From Arthrinium phaeospermum (Eukaryota > Ascomycota > Sordariomycetes > Amphisphaeriales > Apiosporaceae): a stretch of DNA of 64,000 nt. Location: the NCBI GenBank assembly GCA_006503535.1, contig QYRS01000012.1, positions 124,001-188,000 of the forward strand, given 5' to 3'. A program made the position numbers and the translations under genes. This document shows positions 13,043-27,335 of the stretch, piece by piece (positions within the stretch are counted from its first letter, which is position 1; every line of letters starts with the position of its first letter). The notes beneath the pieces were generated by a model that was not told the origin of the DNA, searched no databases, and saw only the letters and a list, made by a program, of their open reading frames with translations.

Positions 13043-15414
13043 ATGGTCCTCCACCCGGCTGCCGATGAGGAAGATGGTGGTGTCATCAAGCCCCTTCTCA
13101 CACGCGAGTCCGCCAGCACAAATGCCACCATCACGCAGCCGCAAGGGGCGACAGAAGGCTATTTCACGATGCCAGCACCGGATCAGAAATACTTCCACTT
13201 CGACGGCGAACCCCAAGCATACAACCCTTCCCGGCGCCACAGCATCGGCGGCTATCACCACCACCACCACCATCGCCACGACCTAGTAGTCGCCCCTCTG
13301 CGGCCTCTGATCTTACCAACGCACCCGCGGCGCGCCCCTCAACCCCCGTCGTCGTCGACGAGGACGCCGTGATCCGCAAGATCGACCGGCGCCTCATGCC
13401 CCTTCTCTTCCTGACCCAGATGCTCGCCTCGACCGACGCGGCCGCTCTGGCCAGCGCCGTCTTCCTGGGCGGCCTGTCTGAGGACGCCCACCTGAAAGGA
13501 TCCGACTACCGCGGTCTCTACGCGTGGTTCTACCTCGGCTACCTCTTGTGGGCGTACCCGACGTGCTTCTTCCTCTCGACCCTGAGCACGGGGGGTCCGG
13601 CCGCCACCAACGGAAAGAGAGGCCGCTCCGCGTCCAACTCGTCGTCCTTCTACACCTCCATGTACTCGACCGGATCGTCTGAGTCCCTATCGCTCTTCTT
13701 CCTTTCCTCGGCCTCCGACTCGTCCTCCATCATCTCGACCTCGTCCGACTCCTCCTCGTTGGCCTCCGTCTACTCGTGGGACTCGGAATCGCCCAATAAC
13801 AAAAAGGGGGCCGGTGGAGGCGGCAGCAGAAACGGCAACGGCGGTGGGGACAGTGGCGCCGACGAGGATGACGAGGGCATCAGCTTCGGCATCGCTCGCT
13901 ACCTCGGCCTCGACACCCTGGCCTGGGGAGCCGCCGTCGCCGCAGCGGCGCTCACGACCAGCTACGCGGGCCTGGCCGCGGCCCGGTTCCTGCTGGGCGC
14001 CGCCGAGGCCACCGTCATCCCGGCGCTCATGCTTGTCACGTCGACGTGGTACGCGCGCGACGAGGTGCCTCTGCGTACGGGCATTTGGTTCGCCGGCGGC
14101 GCGGCTGGCGATGTGGTGGCGACGGTGTTGGGCAACATCTTGGTTCTTCTGCACGGCATCGGTGGCGATGTGGAGAACGGGAGCGGCAGCGGCGAATTCG
14201 CGGGCGGAGACTTCGGCTTCGGCTTCTTCGTCGGCATCCTGCCGGCGTGGAACCCCTGGCGTTGGATCTTCGTGCTCCTGGGCGCCGCGACGTTCCTCTG
14301 GGGCTTCGTCATCCTCTACCGCCTGCTGGATCCCGCTCCCTCGTCCGACGGCTTGAACGGGGCGTTCCCCGGGTCCGCCAAAGAGCGCCAATGGGACCTG
14401 GACCGCGTCGCGGCCGCCGAGACCACGAGCAGACAGCTTTGGGCTCGCAGTAGCCACGCTCGCCCCCGCCCCGTCCCGGACTGGAAGTGGCGCCAGGCCC
14501 GCGACTGCCTCCGCGACCCCCAGTCCTGGCTCATCGCCGCCATGTGTCTACTATGCCAGGTGCCCCTAGCCAGCATGCGGGGCCTCGCGGACCTGGTCCT
14601 TCTGGGCCCCGGCTTGAGCTCCGACGGCTCCGGGTCCGGGGACGATGGATCGTCGGCGCCGACCACGATGCCCATGCCGCTCCAGATCACGTACATGCTC
14701 ATCACCATGGCGGCCATGATCGGCTCGGGCTGGCTCGCCAGCCGCTTCCGCTCCCTTAGCTGCACCTTGATCTCCCTGGCCGCATTGCCGCCCCTCATCG
14801 GCAGCGCCTGCATCGCCAAGCAGCTCCACTACCCCTCCGACAACGCCAGCGGCAACAGCCTCCTCGACGACGACACCTGGCCGCCCTCGCCCACCCACCA
14901 GATCCTCGCCTCGATGCTGCTCTGCACGGCCCCCGCCGTCATGCCGCTGCTCCTGTCCCTGATCCAAGTCAATGTCCGGGGCCTGGCCAAGAAGACTACC
15001 ACGCAAGCCCTGGCCCTCGCCGCCTACTGCGCCGGCAACCTCATCAGCCCCCGCCTCTTCACCGACAACGCCTACGACGAGCTATTCCCCGCTCCGCCGT
15101 CCAGCGACGAGGAGAGGCGCGCGAACAAGGAGGCGTCGTACCACACGGCCGTCCACACCGTCGTGGCCTGCAACCTCCTGATCGTGATCCTCGCGGTGGC
15201 GCTGCGGGCGTACCTGCGGCGCCGCAACTGGGCCAAGCAGGACAGCGAAATGGCCGAGGTCATTGACGCCATCGAGACGCGCGGCGGCGTCACCGAGTAC
15301 TCACTCTACCGGGGCGCCGTTGACGGCGAGACAGGCGAAGCCGCGGCGGGCATTGCGGACGAGTTTGACGACATGACGGACTGGAAGATACCCGGTTTCC
15401 AATATCGCTGCTAG
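13043..15414 (+). CDS. MFS transporter, allantoate permease (DAL5/anion:cation symporter) type, with low-complexity insert
   Basis: Membrane transporter, probably of an organic anion; substrate not predictable. The core frame (13363-15414) starts DAVIRKIDRRLMPLLFLTQMLASTD, the hallmark start of this MFS subfamily, and ends near 680 residues later with the motif KKTTTQALALAAYCAGNLISPRLF typical of its TM10-11. Further landmarks are ARFLLGAAEATVIPALMLVTSTWY (motif near TM4) and RTGIWFAGGAAGDV. The N terminus (MVLHPAADEEDGG...) lies in another frame, and joining needs an intron; 13286-13362 (77 bp, GTAGTC...GACGAG) fits the phase but has a weak branch point, so the N-terminal model is tentative. 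Two inserts interrupt the fold: a Ser/Gly/Asp-rich one of about 90 residues (about 13590-13890) after a hydrophobic segment, and a shorter Gly-rich loop near 14170-14220. Confidence 0.8.
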
Positions 15415-15669
15415 ATAGTCTGTCACATGCCGGATTCTCACAGATGGCATTTGGTAGGATATGATCTAGAGGCATGGAAAACTTCAGAATTGTCATTTAG
15501 AATAAGCATGTAACCACCTGATATCTCTCTCGCTCTCGACTTAGAGGCAACTCCGGACACCAAAAGCAACAGTAACTACATACATCCTCTGAATGTACAT
15601 GCGAATAGGTCGTTTCTTCGTTAAAAAGTCCGTTTGGCAATTGATTCATCGTACCAATTGATAAGTCTC

Positions 15670-18600
15670 TCATGCAGCCGCCGGCATCAGCTTGAAACCT
15701 TCACCAACCACCTTGGCAATCTCTTCGTTCTTGTGCTGCAGCTGGCCCAGAGCAAATGCCACATCGTTCCATTGCCGCTCCGTGTCGCATCGCGGCAGAC
15801 GGGCGGCCAACTTGTCAGCAAGCTGCCTGGCATGTTTGTCCTGTGGAGGAAATATTAGCGGCCGAACGTGATGATCAACACTGAACGCGAAACTGAACCT
15901 CGGGTAACTTACCTTCTCGACGAAACCAAGCAAGAACTTGACAACCCTCTTGAAACTCTCCTCCTCCAAGTTGCCGGCAGACAGAAGACTGAACATATCC
16001 ACAAAGTGGTTGTAGACAGCGTTGTCCTTGGTGCTGAGCTCGGTGAAGAACATGCGCGCCAAATCGGCAATCCGTTTGTCGGTATCCTCGAGACACTTGG
16101 CCATTTCGCCCAACTGGCCCTTGACCTTGACCTGACCAGCGAGAATCAGGAACGTCAGTGTCATCAAGCACGTGCGCTTGACAGACAGGTCGGGATCAGC
16201 CAATCTTCGGTACAGGAAGTCCGTGTTTTCATCAATGAGGTGGTTGAAGCAGACGGCCATATCGCCCAGTGCAATCACCACGTTGGATCGGACCGTCGCA
16301 TCAGGACTGCGCTCCATGATGGTGATCAGAAGCGGCAGGTGGGCCTCGCAGTATTCCGAGCTGACGCACATCAGCTTGGCAAGACAAAGCGTAGCGGCAG
16401 CCTGGAGGCCCTTGTCCCTATAGATGTCGCTTCGGGAGCAGATCTCGGCCACCATGGGCCCAAAGTTGGCGAGTAATGACTGGGGGCCAAAGAGCAATTC
16501 CCGCTCTCGGATATGCGCCATGGCTTCGGTGAAATCATCTTCCGTCGTACCGCCAATAAGATCAAGCTCGTCACCCTCTTCGGGCGCAGGAGTCTTGGAC
16601 TTCCGACCCTTGCCTCTGGGTGCTGCGACTTCTGGCTCAGCCTCCGCCGTCGTCATCTTCTCCTTCTCTTGCTTCCGGCGCTTGAAGTCAAGCTCGCACA
16701 TCTCCAGATGGACAATTTGCTTGATGGCAACATGGCCAACTATGAAAAGCAGCTGGGACAAGGCAATCGCTGCCTTTTGTTTTGGCTCAGCAGGTGGCTC
16801 AGGAGTTGGCCTGTTAACGGTCTGGGTCGGCTCATTGAGTGCCGTAGTGAGACCTTGGGAGTCGGGCACAACACCAGTCATGGTTACGTCCATATCGCGA
16901 GACTCAGGTCTCGACGAGGAGGCGGCTCTCTGCGCTGCGAATACCGACTTGGCCTTGTGCTTGATGATCTCGCCACAAAGGGTGTCTGGGTGCTTGGCGA
17001 TGGCATAAATGGCATTGATTGCCTGTTCGGCAACGCCAAACCACTCTTTGCGATCGCTCTGTACATCGGTGATGGCTGCGAGTTTGCCCAAGACAGCGTG
17101 TTCAGTGGGCAAGCGGCTGAATTTGACCGGCGAGTCCTTGGCTTGACGGCCGGTGGGGTTCAGCCTGCGCAGAGCGATGCAAGTATACTTGGCTAACTGG
17201 TGGTCGCTTCGCCCGTAGGCACCAAGACCGGTTCGTAGCATGGTTTCCATTTCACCAACAACGATTTCGGGGTTTGCGGAGGCGAGCATACCCAGGACGA
17301 TGATGGCACCGCGGCGTTGAGACCTGGAAATTTCTCGCTTCTGGTAGCCATAGACTTCCCATAGCTTCTGAATAACCGCGTCCGAAATCATACCCCCTTT
17401 CATCATGGTCGCCAGTAATTGTTCTAAACTGGTCAATTCTGCAGGCGTTGTCCCTGAAGTCAAACTGATCATATTGCGGGCAATATAGATGGCCGCATCA
17501 TTTTGACTGAAGCTGTCAGGGGCCTCAAAGAAGAGCCGCTTGTAGCAATCGATCAGATGCGTCTGTACGCCCTTGCCTTCGTCGCTGTTGCCCTTGGTCC
17601 AGATAAGGCGCAACATGCGTCGGATGCCGACCATGTTGTCTTCAATGTTGTAGGCATTTCCAATCTCAAGGTAGTCCATGGCCTCGATGACCTCGGACTT
17701 GTTCTTGGAACCCAGGAGTTGGCACACGGTTGGTGTGGACTCTTGGAGCACCTCGATGAACTTGAGCGCATCAGTGTAATACCGCTTGGTCAGGGTGAGC
17801 TTCTCGATCGCCTCAGACGTGGCGGCATCCTCCTGTGCCTTGCGGACAATAGCCTCCTTTTCCTCCTCCGTCAGCTCGTTGGGCTCCCTGGCCTTCTGGG
17901 GAGACTCGAGTTGGGTGGGCTCATCCACAAGAGCTGCGTTGGTTGTGTCGCCCTTTCCATCACCCAGGCCAGGTTCACCGACAGGGGGTTGAAGAGCATC
18001 CAGCTCCGCATCGACCTTATCCAGTCGCTCTTGCCAGTCCTTACGGGACAGCTGTGCACCGTGCAAGACTGTAAAAGGATGTGTCTTGATCAATGTACCC
18101 AGAAGCTTAATCGCATTCCTCCGCACGTGACTGCTCTTGTCTTCCAAGCTACGAGCTGCAAGCTCGGCAGCCTTTTGGCGGCGCTTGGGGAACTTCTGAT
18201 CAAGATCACACAGCCTCGTGTAAACCTGAATTGCTCTGCATCTGGAATAGGGGTTGATGTCGAGGAAACGCTCCTCTAGCACATCAAAGAAAGCATTAAG
18301 TTGCGACTTGTGGTTGTCGCCGCGTTCCTCTTGTCGCGAAAGGTAAGCGATCATGTTACCACATACTTCGATCAACGAGCAACGTAGCGTGTATGACTGC
18401 AAAGAGTTAGCCAAGATCAAGTACACCATGGATAATGTGCCGCACCTCGCTGTCCAGCTGTTTAGCAAGCATTGTCATCTGCTTGATCACTAGCCTAGGA
18501 GCTAGCTCTGAGAGCTTCACAATGAAGGAGGACACAGACTTGGGTCCTCTGGTGTCGTTGGTGCTGAATTCCTTGTTGCTCAACTCCCGCAGACTCTCGT

Positions 18601-19641
18601 CGGCGAGTTGAGGGTAGTCGTATTGCTCAGCCAGAATATGTAAAAACTCGGCCATGGGCTCCGACAGATGCTCAAAGTACGTCAAGTTCTGGACGATAGA
18701 GATCTGGGCAGCTGTGTTACGGTCAATAAACAAGCCATTTGGACGCACGCACGAGGTTAGGACATACCATATCCATGGCCGTGGTGCTTGACAGCAATGC
18801 ACAGCACCTTGAAACCATGCATTCGAATAGCCGTGTTCTTGCACCTCTGCTCACTCTCGAGAATCATGTACACCGGCCTGGTCAACAGGCCGATGAAAGT
18901 ATCGCGCTCGCTGGTGGTGAGGAAGATCTTGCCCAGCTTCAATTTCAGTACCTTAGACATGACGTCGAGGGCTGTTTGCAATTGGGCGGCGCTGTCCCAG
19001 TTTCCATCCTTGTCTTTACCAGCGGCCGCCTTGGCCTTTGCGCCCTTACCCCGGGCACGCGAGACCGGGGCGGCGGATGACTTCTCGGCAGCTTTCGTCT
19101 CGACGCAGGCAATGGCCCATTGCAATAAGAAGCCGTATACTTCGAGGAGGTTCTTGTGGTGCGCAATGATCTCCTGCTCGTCGGGGTTTTCGAGGTCGTG
19201 GTTGATGGCGTCGGCCTCGGCGGCCAGGCCACTCATTATCAGATCGAAGATCTTGCTGAGGGCATGGGTGGGCAGAAATTGCGTGCATCTGGAGCGGACG
19301 AAAAGTTCAGAAGTTGATCCTTGTAGTTGATTCGAACTGCGGCGATCTGGAGCATCACGAGCAAAGGGAATATTAGGGGAGGGGGGAGCAAAGGAGGTGG
19401 GTGCACACTTTAGTAAGAATTGAAGCGAATCAAAATAGGCCGCTCTTGTTATGAAATCGGGGTTCTCGGCGACGGCGTCGACTATGGAGTTGAGGACGGG
19501 ATTGATGACGGAGTTGGTGAGAGACTCGGGGTCGTTTTCGCAGTCGACGAGGGCGCTGTCGGCTTCGGGAGTGGCCACACTGGCGGGATCGCTCATGTAG
19601 TGCTTGAGCGCATCGTTAATATCAAAGTTGATGGCGTCCAT
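15670..19641 (-). CDS. Condensin complex subunit 1 (Cnd1/Ycs4/CAP-D2)
   Basis: HEAT-repeat non-SMC subunit of condensin, needed for mitotic chromosome compaction in the nucleus. Proposed exons on the minus strand are 19641-19409, 19288-18768, 18711-18446, 18396-15913 and 15840-15670, summing to 1224 residues, a normal size. Evidence: N-terminal MDAINFDINDAL, helical HEAT-like repeats (for example YSRCRAIQVYTRLCDLDQKFP, HVRRNAIKLLGTLI), the highly conserved segment TVRSNVVIALGDMAVCFNHLIDEN and LADPDLSVKRTCLMTLTFLILAGQVKVKGQLGEMA, and FFTELSTKDNAVYNHFVDMFSLLS. Introns at 18712-18767, 18397-18445 and 15841-15912 are canonical; the first (19289-19408) is 120 bp and in frame, so its acceptor is the least certain. 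It is convergent with the MFS gene (255 bp apart) and divergent from the Cdc7-type kinase. Confidence 0.93.
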
Positions 19642-20529
19642 TCTGGGCAACAACTTTGCGCCGGATGCGCGCGGGCAATGACAAAACGGGTATAAATAAA
19701 AGGAACCTCCAGGCAATAATCCAAAGAGAAAGAAAGGCGCAAAAGAATCCGCCTTCGCCACGTGGGTATATTTTGGCGGTGGTGGTCGTTGCCGTCGTTG
19801 TCGTCGTCGTATCGTATGTCGTCGTGGAAAATGGGCGTGGGATGGAGATGTTGTGATGCCAATGCAAAGGTGGGTTTGTTTCTGTTGCCCACTTCCTTGC
19901 CTTGCCAGCACAATTGTGACCCTCAGCAACGGATTTGTTTATGTTTGCTTTCTGCCCGACTAGGGAAGTCGCGGTGGCAGCTGCTGGCGGGTCCCTCCTT
20001 TCCCTCCCTCTTTTGCTCTAACCCCCACCACGAAAAAAAGAGCGACCGGCTTTGGGGGTACCGCGAGGTACTTAGCCTTCAGTACTGGCAAAGCTGCAAA
20101 AGCGCGTCGCGGAACTTGTCCCGCAGTCTCTGTGCATATTCGTCTGGCAGTCTGGTGTCCACCCAATCCAGTCGCAAAGAAGCAATAACAACAAACAGAC
20201 TCCCCTGACCGAGGCCTCAATTGATCGACCTTCTTTTCGGTCAAGACTTCATCCTTGTCGATATCCTGCTTGCAGTTATTGATTTATATTGCTAGCCATC
20301 CACACAACCACCGTCTGACCTGGAACACCGACCCTCAAGCGTTCAAGAATCTGACAAGCGCACTTGCAGTCCGGCTCTCTCCTGGCACTTGTCGCACTCG
20401 TAATTGCTGAATGTGAGGAGCCAAGGACCCTGATACACGGCCAGTTGGGATAGGAGAGACTGGGACCTCGGTGGTCTCCAAAAGGCACAGCTGTGTTTTG
20501 ACGCGTCGCTTCACTTGCAAGTCTGGAAA
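19642..20529. promoter_or_regulatory. Shared divergent promoter, condensin Cnd1 / Cdc7 kinase, with an ACGCGT box
   Basis: 888 bp between two cell-cycle genes. ACGCGT (the Mlu I cell-cycle box bound by MBF in yeasts) occurs at 20501-20506, 24 bp before the kinase ATG, and a related GCGCGTCGCG core lies at about 20101-20110. CT-rich tracts and a GTCGTCGTCGTC-type repeat (about 19793-19824) lie near the condensin start. Confidence 0.5.
20501..20506. promoter_or_regulatory. ACGCGT (MCB-like) box upstream of Cdc7-type kinase
   Basis: Perfect ACGCGT 24 bp before the kinase ATG. In yeasts this motif is bound by MBF to drive G1/S transcription; here function is inferred from position and gene role. 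Confidence 0.4.
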
Positions 20530-22059
20530 ATGGCTGCCGCAATGAGTCGACGGCGGGTACCGAAAGAACCCTTCCAGATCCATGAGGACGACCAGACGGA
20601 TCTGTCCGACGTCGAGACCGAAGAAAGCCAGACACAGCGTGCCGAGGAGTTAGAGGCGGACGAGGCCCAACAACAACTGGAGGATGACGAGGACCAAGAG
20701 AACCAAGAAGAAGGAGAGGAAGGCGAGGAAGAAGAAGAAGAAGCGGTAGACGAGGAAGAGGGGTGCGAAACAGACTCCTCCGATGGCAGCGAGCCCATCG
20801 ACTTGACTGTCCAACAGGACATGGAGAAGCTCAACTACACATTTCCCGCTTTCAAAGACAATTACCGTCTGATCAAGCGAATTGGCGAGGGCACATTTTC
20901 CACCGTCTACAAAGCAGAAGACGTACGCTACGACCGGTACAACAACAGCTGGGACTTGGATGCCAGGGATAACCAGTGGGAACCGCCGCCGCCGCTCAAA
21001 ACAACATCCAACTCACGATCTAACTCGAGATCAAACCCCTCCAGAAGACCCAGGAAATTCGTGGCCATCAAGAAGATTTACGTCACGTCATCGCCTTCGC
21101 GCATCTTCAACGAGCTGGAATTGCTCCATGACCTCCGCGACTCGCCCTCGGTGTGTCCCTTGATCACGGCATTCCGCCACTCCGATCAGGTGCTGGCGAT
21201 ACTGCCTTACTTCCGACACCAGGATTTCCGGAAATACTACCCCAACATGACTGTCCCCGACATCCAGCTCTATTTCCGCTCCCTTTTCACTGCCTTAGCT
21301 GCAGTCCACGAGAAGGGCATCCTTCACCGAGACATTAAACCGACCAACTTTCTCTACGACCCAGACAAGCAACGTGGTGTGCTTGTGGATTTCGGTCTGG
21401 CTGAGCGAGAAGGCGTGGACCACAAGCCCTGTCTCTGTCATCTGGATCAGGAGTCCCGTAGACACAAGATCCGGGCCACGTATGCCCTCAACGCATCACA
21501 CGCCGGACCTCAGCCCGGATACCCCAAAAACGACACCCGCCCTTCACGGCGTGCTAACCGCGCCGGCACTCGAGGATTCCGAGCCCCCGAAGTTCTGTTC
21601 AAATGCACGGAGCAAACGACCAAGATTGATATCTGGTCGGCGGGGGTGATCTTGCTCACCATCCTCTGCAAGCGATTCCCTTTCTTCAACAGCACCGACG
21701 ACGTCGAGGCCATGATTGAGATTGCCACCATATTCGGCGTGAAGCGCATGCGTCAAGCTGGACAGCTGCACGGCTGTGTCTTTGAGACAAACATCCCTAG
21801 TATCGGGGCCCAGGGTTTCAGCTTTGAGAAGATCATGCTGTGGAGCACGTGCCGTAGCGACGGCAGCAAGGACAACAAGAACGCGGAACTGACGGACGAG
21901 GAGAAGGGCGCCGTCGAATTCCTCACCCGCTGCATGGATCTGGACCCCAGCCGCCGGATCAGCGCCGAAGAGGCCCTCCGCCACAAGTTTTTGCAGATAG
22001 ACAGCGAGGGCGAGGCCGAGGCCGAGGGAAGCGGCGAAGAAGACGTTATGATGGTGTAA
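20530..22059 (+). CDS. Cdc7/Hsk1-type (DDK) cell-cycle protein kinase
   Basis: Catalytic subunit of the Dbf4-dependent kinase, which phosphorylates MCM helicase to fire replication origins in the nucleus. Single exon, 509 residues, starting MAAAMSRRRVPKEPF. An acidic N-terminal segment rich in Glu (about residues 17-85) precedes the kinase domain, which starts RLIKRIGEGTFSTVYKAED (glycine loop about residue 118). HRDIKPTNFLYD is at about 265, DFG (LVDFGLAE) at about 286 and the activation end GTRGFRAPE at about 346. The split kinase domain, with inserts between subdomains I-II (NNSWDLDARDN..., a Ser/Arg/Asn-rich stretch) and VII-VIII (CLCHLDQESRRHK...), is diagnostic of Cdc7. The tail is acidic. 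The regulatory partner Dbf4 is not in this window. The ATG used is the first in frame after an upstream stop-free non-ATG stretch. Confidence 0.95.
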   Translation: MAAAMSRRRVPKEPFQIHEDDQTDLSDVETEESQTQRAEELEADEAQQQLEDDEDQENQEEGEEGEEEEEEAVDEEEGCETDSSDGSEPIDLTVQQDMEKLNYTFPAFKDNYRLIKRIGEGTFSTVYKAEDVRYDRYNNSWDLDARDNQWEPPPPLKTTSNSRSNSRSNPSRRPRKFVAIKKIYVTSSPSRIFNELELLHDLRDSPSVCPLITAFRHSDQVLAILPYFRHQDFRKYYPNMTVPDIQLYFRSLFTALAAVHEKGILHRDIKPTNFLYDPDKQRGVLVDFGLAEREGVDHKPCLCHLDQESRRHKIRATYALNASHAGPQPGYPKNDTRPSRRANRAGTRGFRAPEVLFKCTEQTTKIDIWSAGVILLTILCKRFPFFNSTDDVEAMIEIATIFGVKRMRQAGQLHGCVFETNIPSIGAQGFSFEKIMLWSTCRSDGSKDNKNAELTDEEKGAVEFLTRCMDLDPSRRISAEEALRHKFLQIDSEGEAEAEGSGEEDVMMV

Positions 22060-22873
22060 TAATGGTACGACACGACGAGACATGACCCCGAACTGACTTG
22101 AAATGGAATTGTACGATATTATTGATCATAATGGCCTACCCGCCCAGGGTTGGATGTCGCCTTCGCATCGTCTGGCTAGACGGCTACTACCGCCCGTGCC
22201 GACGATACCAGGAAGGCGTATAGGTATTAATACAGGAGATACCATATTCTTTTGGCAACCGTGCAACATGATGTCTTGGGCCCTTTGAGTCCTCCATCTT
22301 AGTGACCAAAGAAAGCGTCCCAAATGAATCGGTTTAGTTGAACCAGCCAACGCCTACACTACCAGCGACACCTTCTTTCCACTTCCGTGCCCGTAGATAT
22401 CATCACCAACGTTTCAGCAAGAGGTCATTGCCATGGTGGTTCACGTTTAACAATATGTTTCCAAGATCTTCACCCGAAGTTATTCGTGTTCCTAATTGAA
22501 AGCAGAGCTAAAGCATCTCTGACTGGGCCTCATGGCCGACCCGAAGATTTGATGTGGCCTGGAATTCAGCATCAGCCTCAGGCATAGCCACAGGCAGTCA
22601 CCCTTATGCTGATGGCCGAGGGTCGGGCTTGAGATTGCACATCAGAGGCATATTTCCCTATCGACTCGTGATATGCCCCAATCCCTCTGGAGTATGATGT
22701 CAAATTTCTGCTGCCGACCTGCATACTAAGCCGAGTGGAAGTCGTCATGAATACTGGACAAAATTCCGAAACCCCAACCCGTAATTGTATTCCATTCACG
22801 CTTTTAGTCATGGAGCATGACTTCAAAGGATCTCGTAACTATATATCCAAACTAGACCAAGAGACGACCAAAC
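22060..22873. other. Convergent intergenic region
   Basis: 814 bp between the 3' ends of the Cdc7-type kinase and the beta-galactosidase. No gene or clear repeat is seen. Confidence 0.6.
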
Positions 22874-26277
<3,404 letters not shown>

Positions 26278-27091
26278 CTTGTCTTCAGTGAATAGCTATC
26301 TCGTTGTTCCAGTCTAGCCCACCTCCTGCTCTGATGGCAGTCCTTCGTATATTGCCCCGCACGCGTTGGGATGATGAAGAAATACTGTACTCTGTAAGAA
26401 CAACTCGGAATAGCAATATGAGCAAAAGGAGGTGTAGTTGTGACTGCCGGTAATGCTACGATATTCGGGTTTTGTTTGAGTAGGTAGACTAGTTCGAGGA
26501 AGAGCTGAAGATATTGGGAAAAAAGGCAATAGATAGGATCAAGTATACTTGAGACTTGAAGTGAGGGATAAAGCAAATCACACATCCAGGTTCACGTTTG
26601 CTACCCCTAGCAGTACACAGGTTGTCGAGAGAGGAGAACAGCTTCAGGGTGGAGAACGCATGGAGCCTCTATGTTGCATCGTGGGGGTACGGAGTCCGGG
26701 CGAGGGATGGTGGGCAGCCGCGGTAATTGGCGCGCAACATCTATGGCAGCATACCTACTTATTGGTAACACTGAAAATTCCACCTGATGAAAGTGAGGCG
26801 TTATTGGCATATCACCTCCAGTACCAAGAACGGATAAAACCGAGACACATGTTATCGTCGTATGAGAAACGCCAAATGCCAGCCAACCTGATGTTTGTTC
26901 AGCATCAGTTTGCCGGCCAGGACCGGTTAAAGACATGGACCTGTGCTGCTCTTAACCTTACCCCTCTTCGCCCGCCCGACTTGTTTGGGTCCCCAGAAAG
27001 TACCCCACGTGGCTATCTCTGAGACCCACAATCCGGTTCCACCCCCGGGGACGTCGGAGCCGCGCTGCTAAAGAACGCCAGGGCACAGACT

Positions 27092-27098
27092 CGGTCCG
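27092..27098. promoter_or_regulatory. CGG-T-CCG motif upstream of beta-galactosidase
   Basis: CGGTCCG palindromic triplet pair, the same class as the two sites in the regulator/permease promoter; about 815 bp upstream of the beta-galactosidase ATG. Confidence 0.35.
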
Positions 27099-27196
27099 GT
27101 CGACTCAATCCACATGATTTTCAGCCGAGTCTTTTACTGATACCACTCATCGGCCGATCCTGAGCTGCATGGTTCAATTTAGTTCATTCCCGGGCC

Positions 27197-27203
27197 CGGG
27201 CCG
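27197..27203. promoter_or_regulatory. CGG-G-CCG motif upstream of beta-galactosidase
   Basis: CGGGCCG within the longer GC palindrome CCCGGGCCCGGGCCG; could also be simple GC-rich repeat. Confidence 0.3.
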
Positions 27204-27335
27204 TGATAGAGTACGGTTACAGAAGGTATATTGTGTTGCAGCGCCAAGTATACTTAATGCACCCCTATGTAAATGACCGTCCATTATGCATATGATTACA
27301 TCCCGTTAGTCCTGCCGCCACGCATCGTGGTCTAG

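Larger units (their letters stand above)
26278..27335. promoter_or_regulatory. Upstream region of the beta-galactosidase with CGG-N-CCG motifs
   Basis: 1058 bp between the regulator's 3' end and the beta-galactosidase start. It holds CGGTCCG at 27092-27098 and CGGGCCG at 27197-27203, both inverted CGG triplets with one-base spacing, plus CGGCCG at 27151-27156. No gene is supported within it. Confidence 0.45.

Noticed and set aside
13252..13275. CCA trinucleotide run
   Set aside because: Simple repeat at the MFS 5' end; not a CRISPR or regulatory array.
13687..14457. Minus-strand frame (256 codons) opposite the MFS transporter
   Set aside because: Antisense shadow caused by GC-rich third positions.
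19289..19348. Earlier acceptor (GCTCCAG near 19348) for the first condensin intron
   Set aside because: It leads to a frame with sequence unlike the family; the acceptor at 19289 gives THALSKIFDLIMSG directly, as expected.
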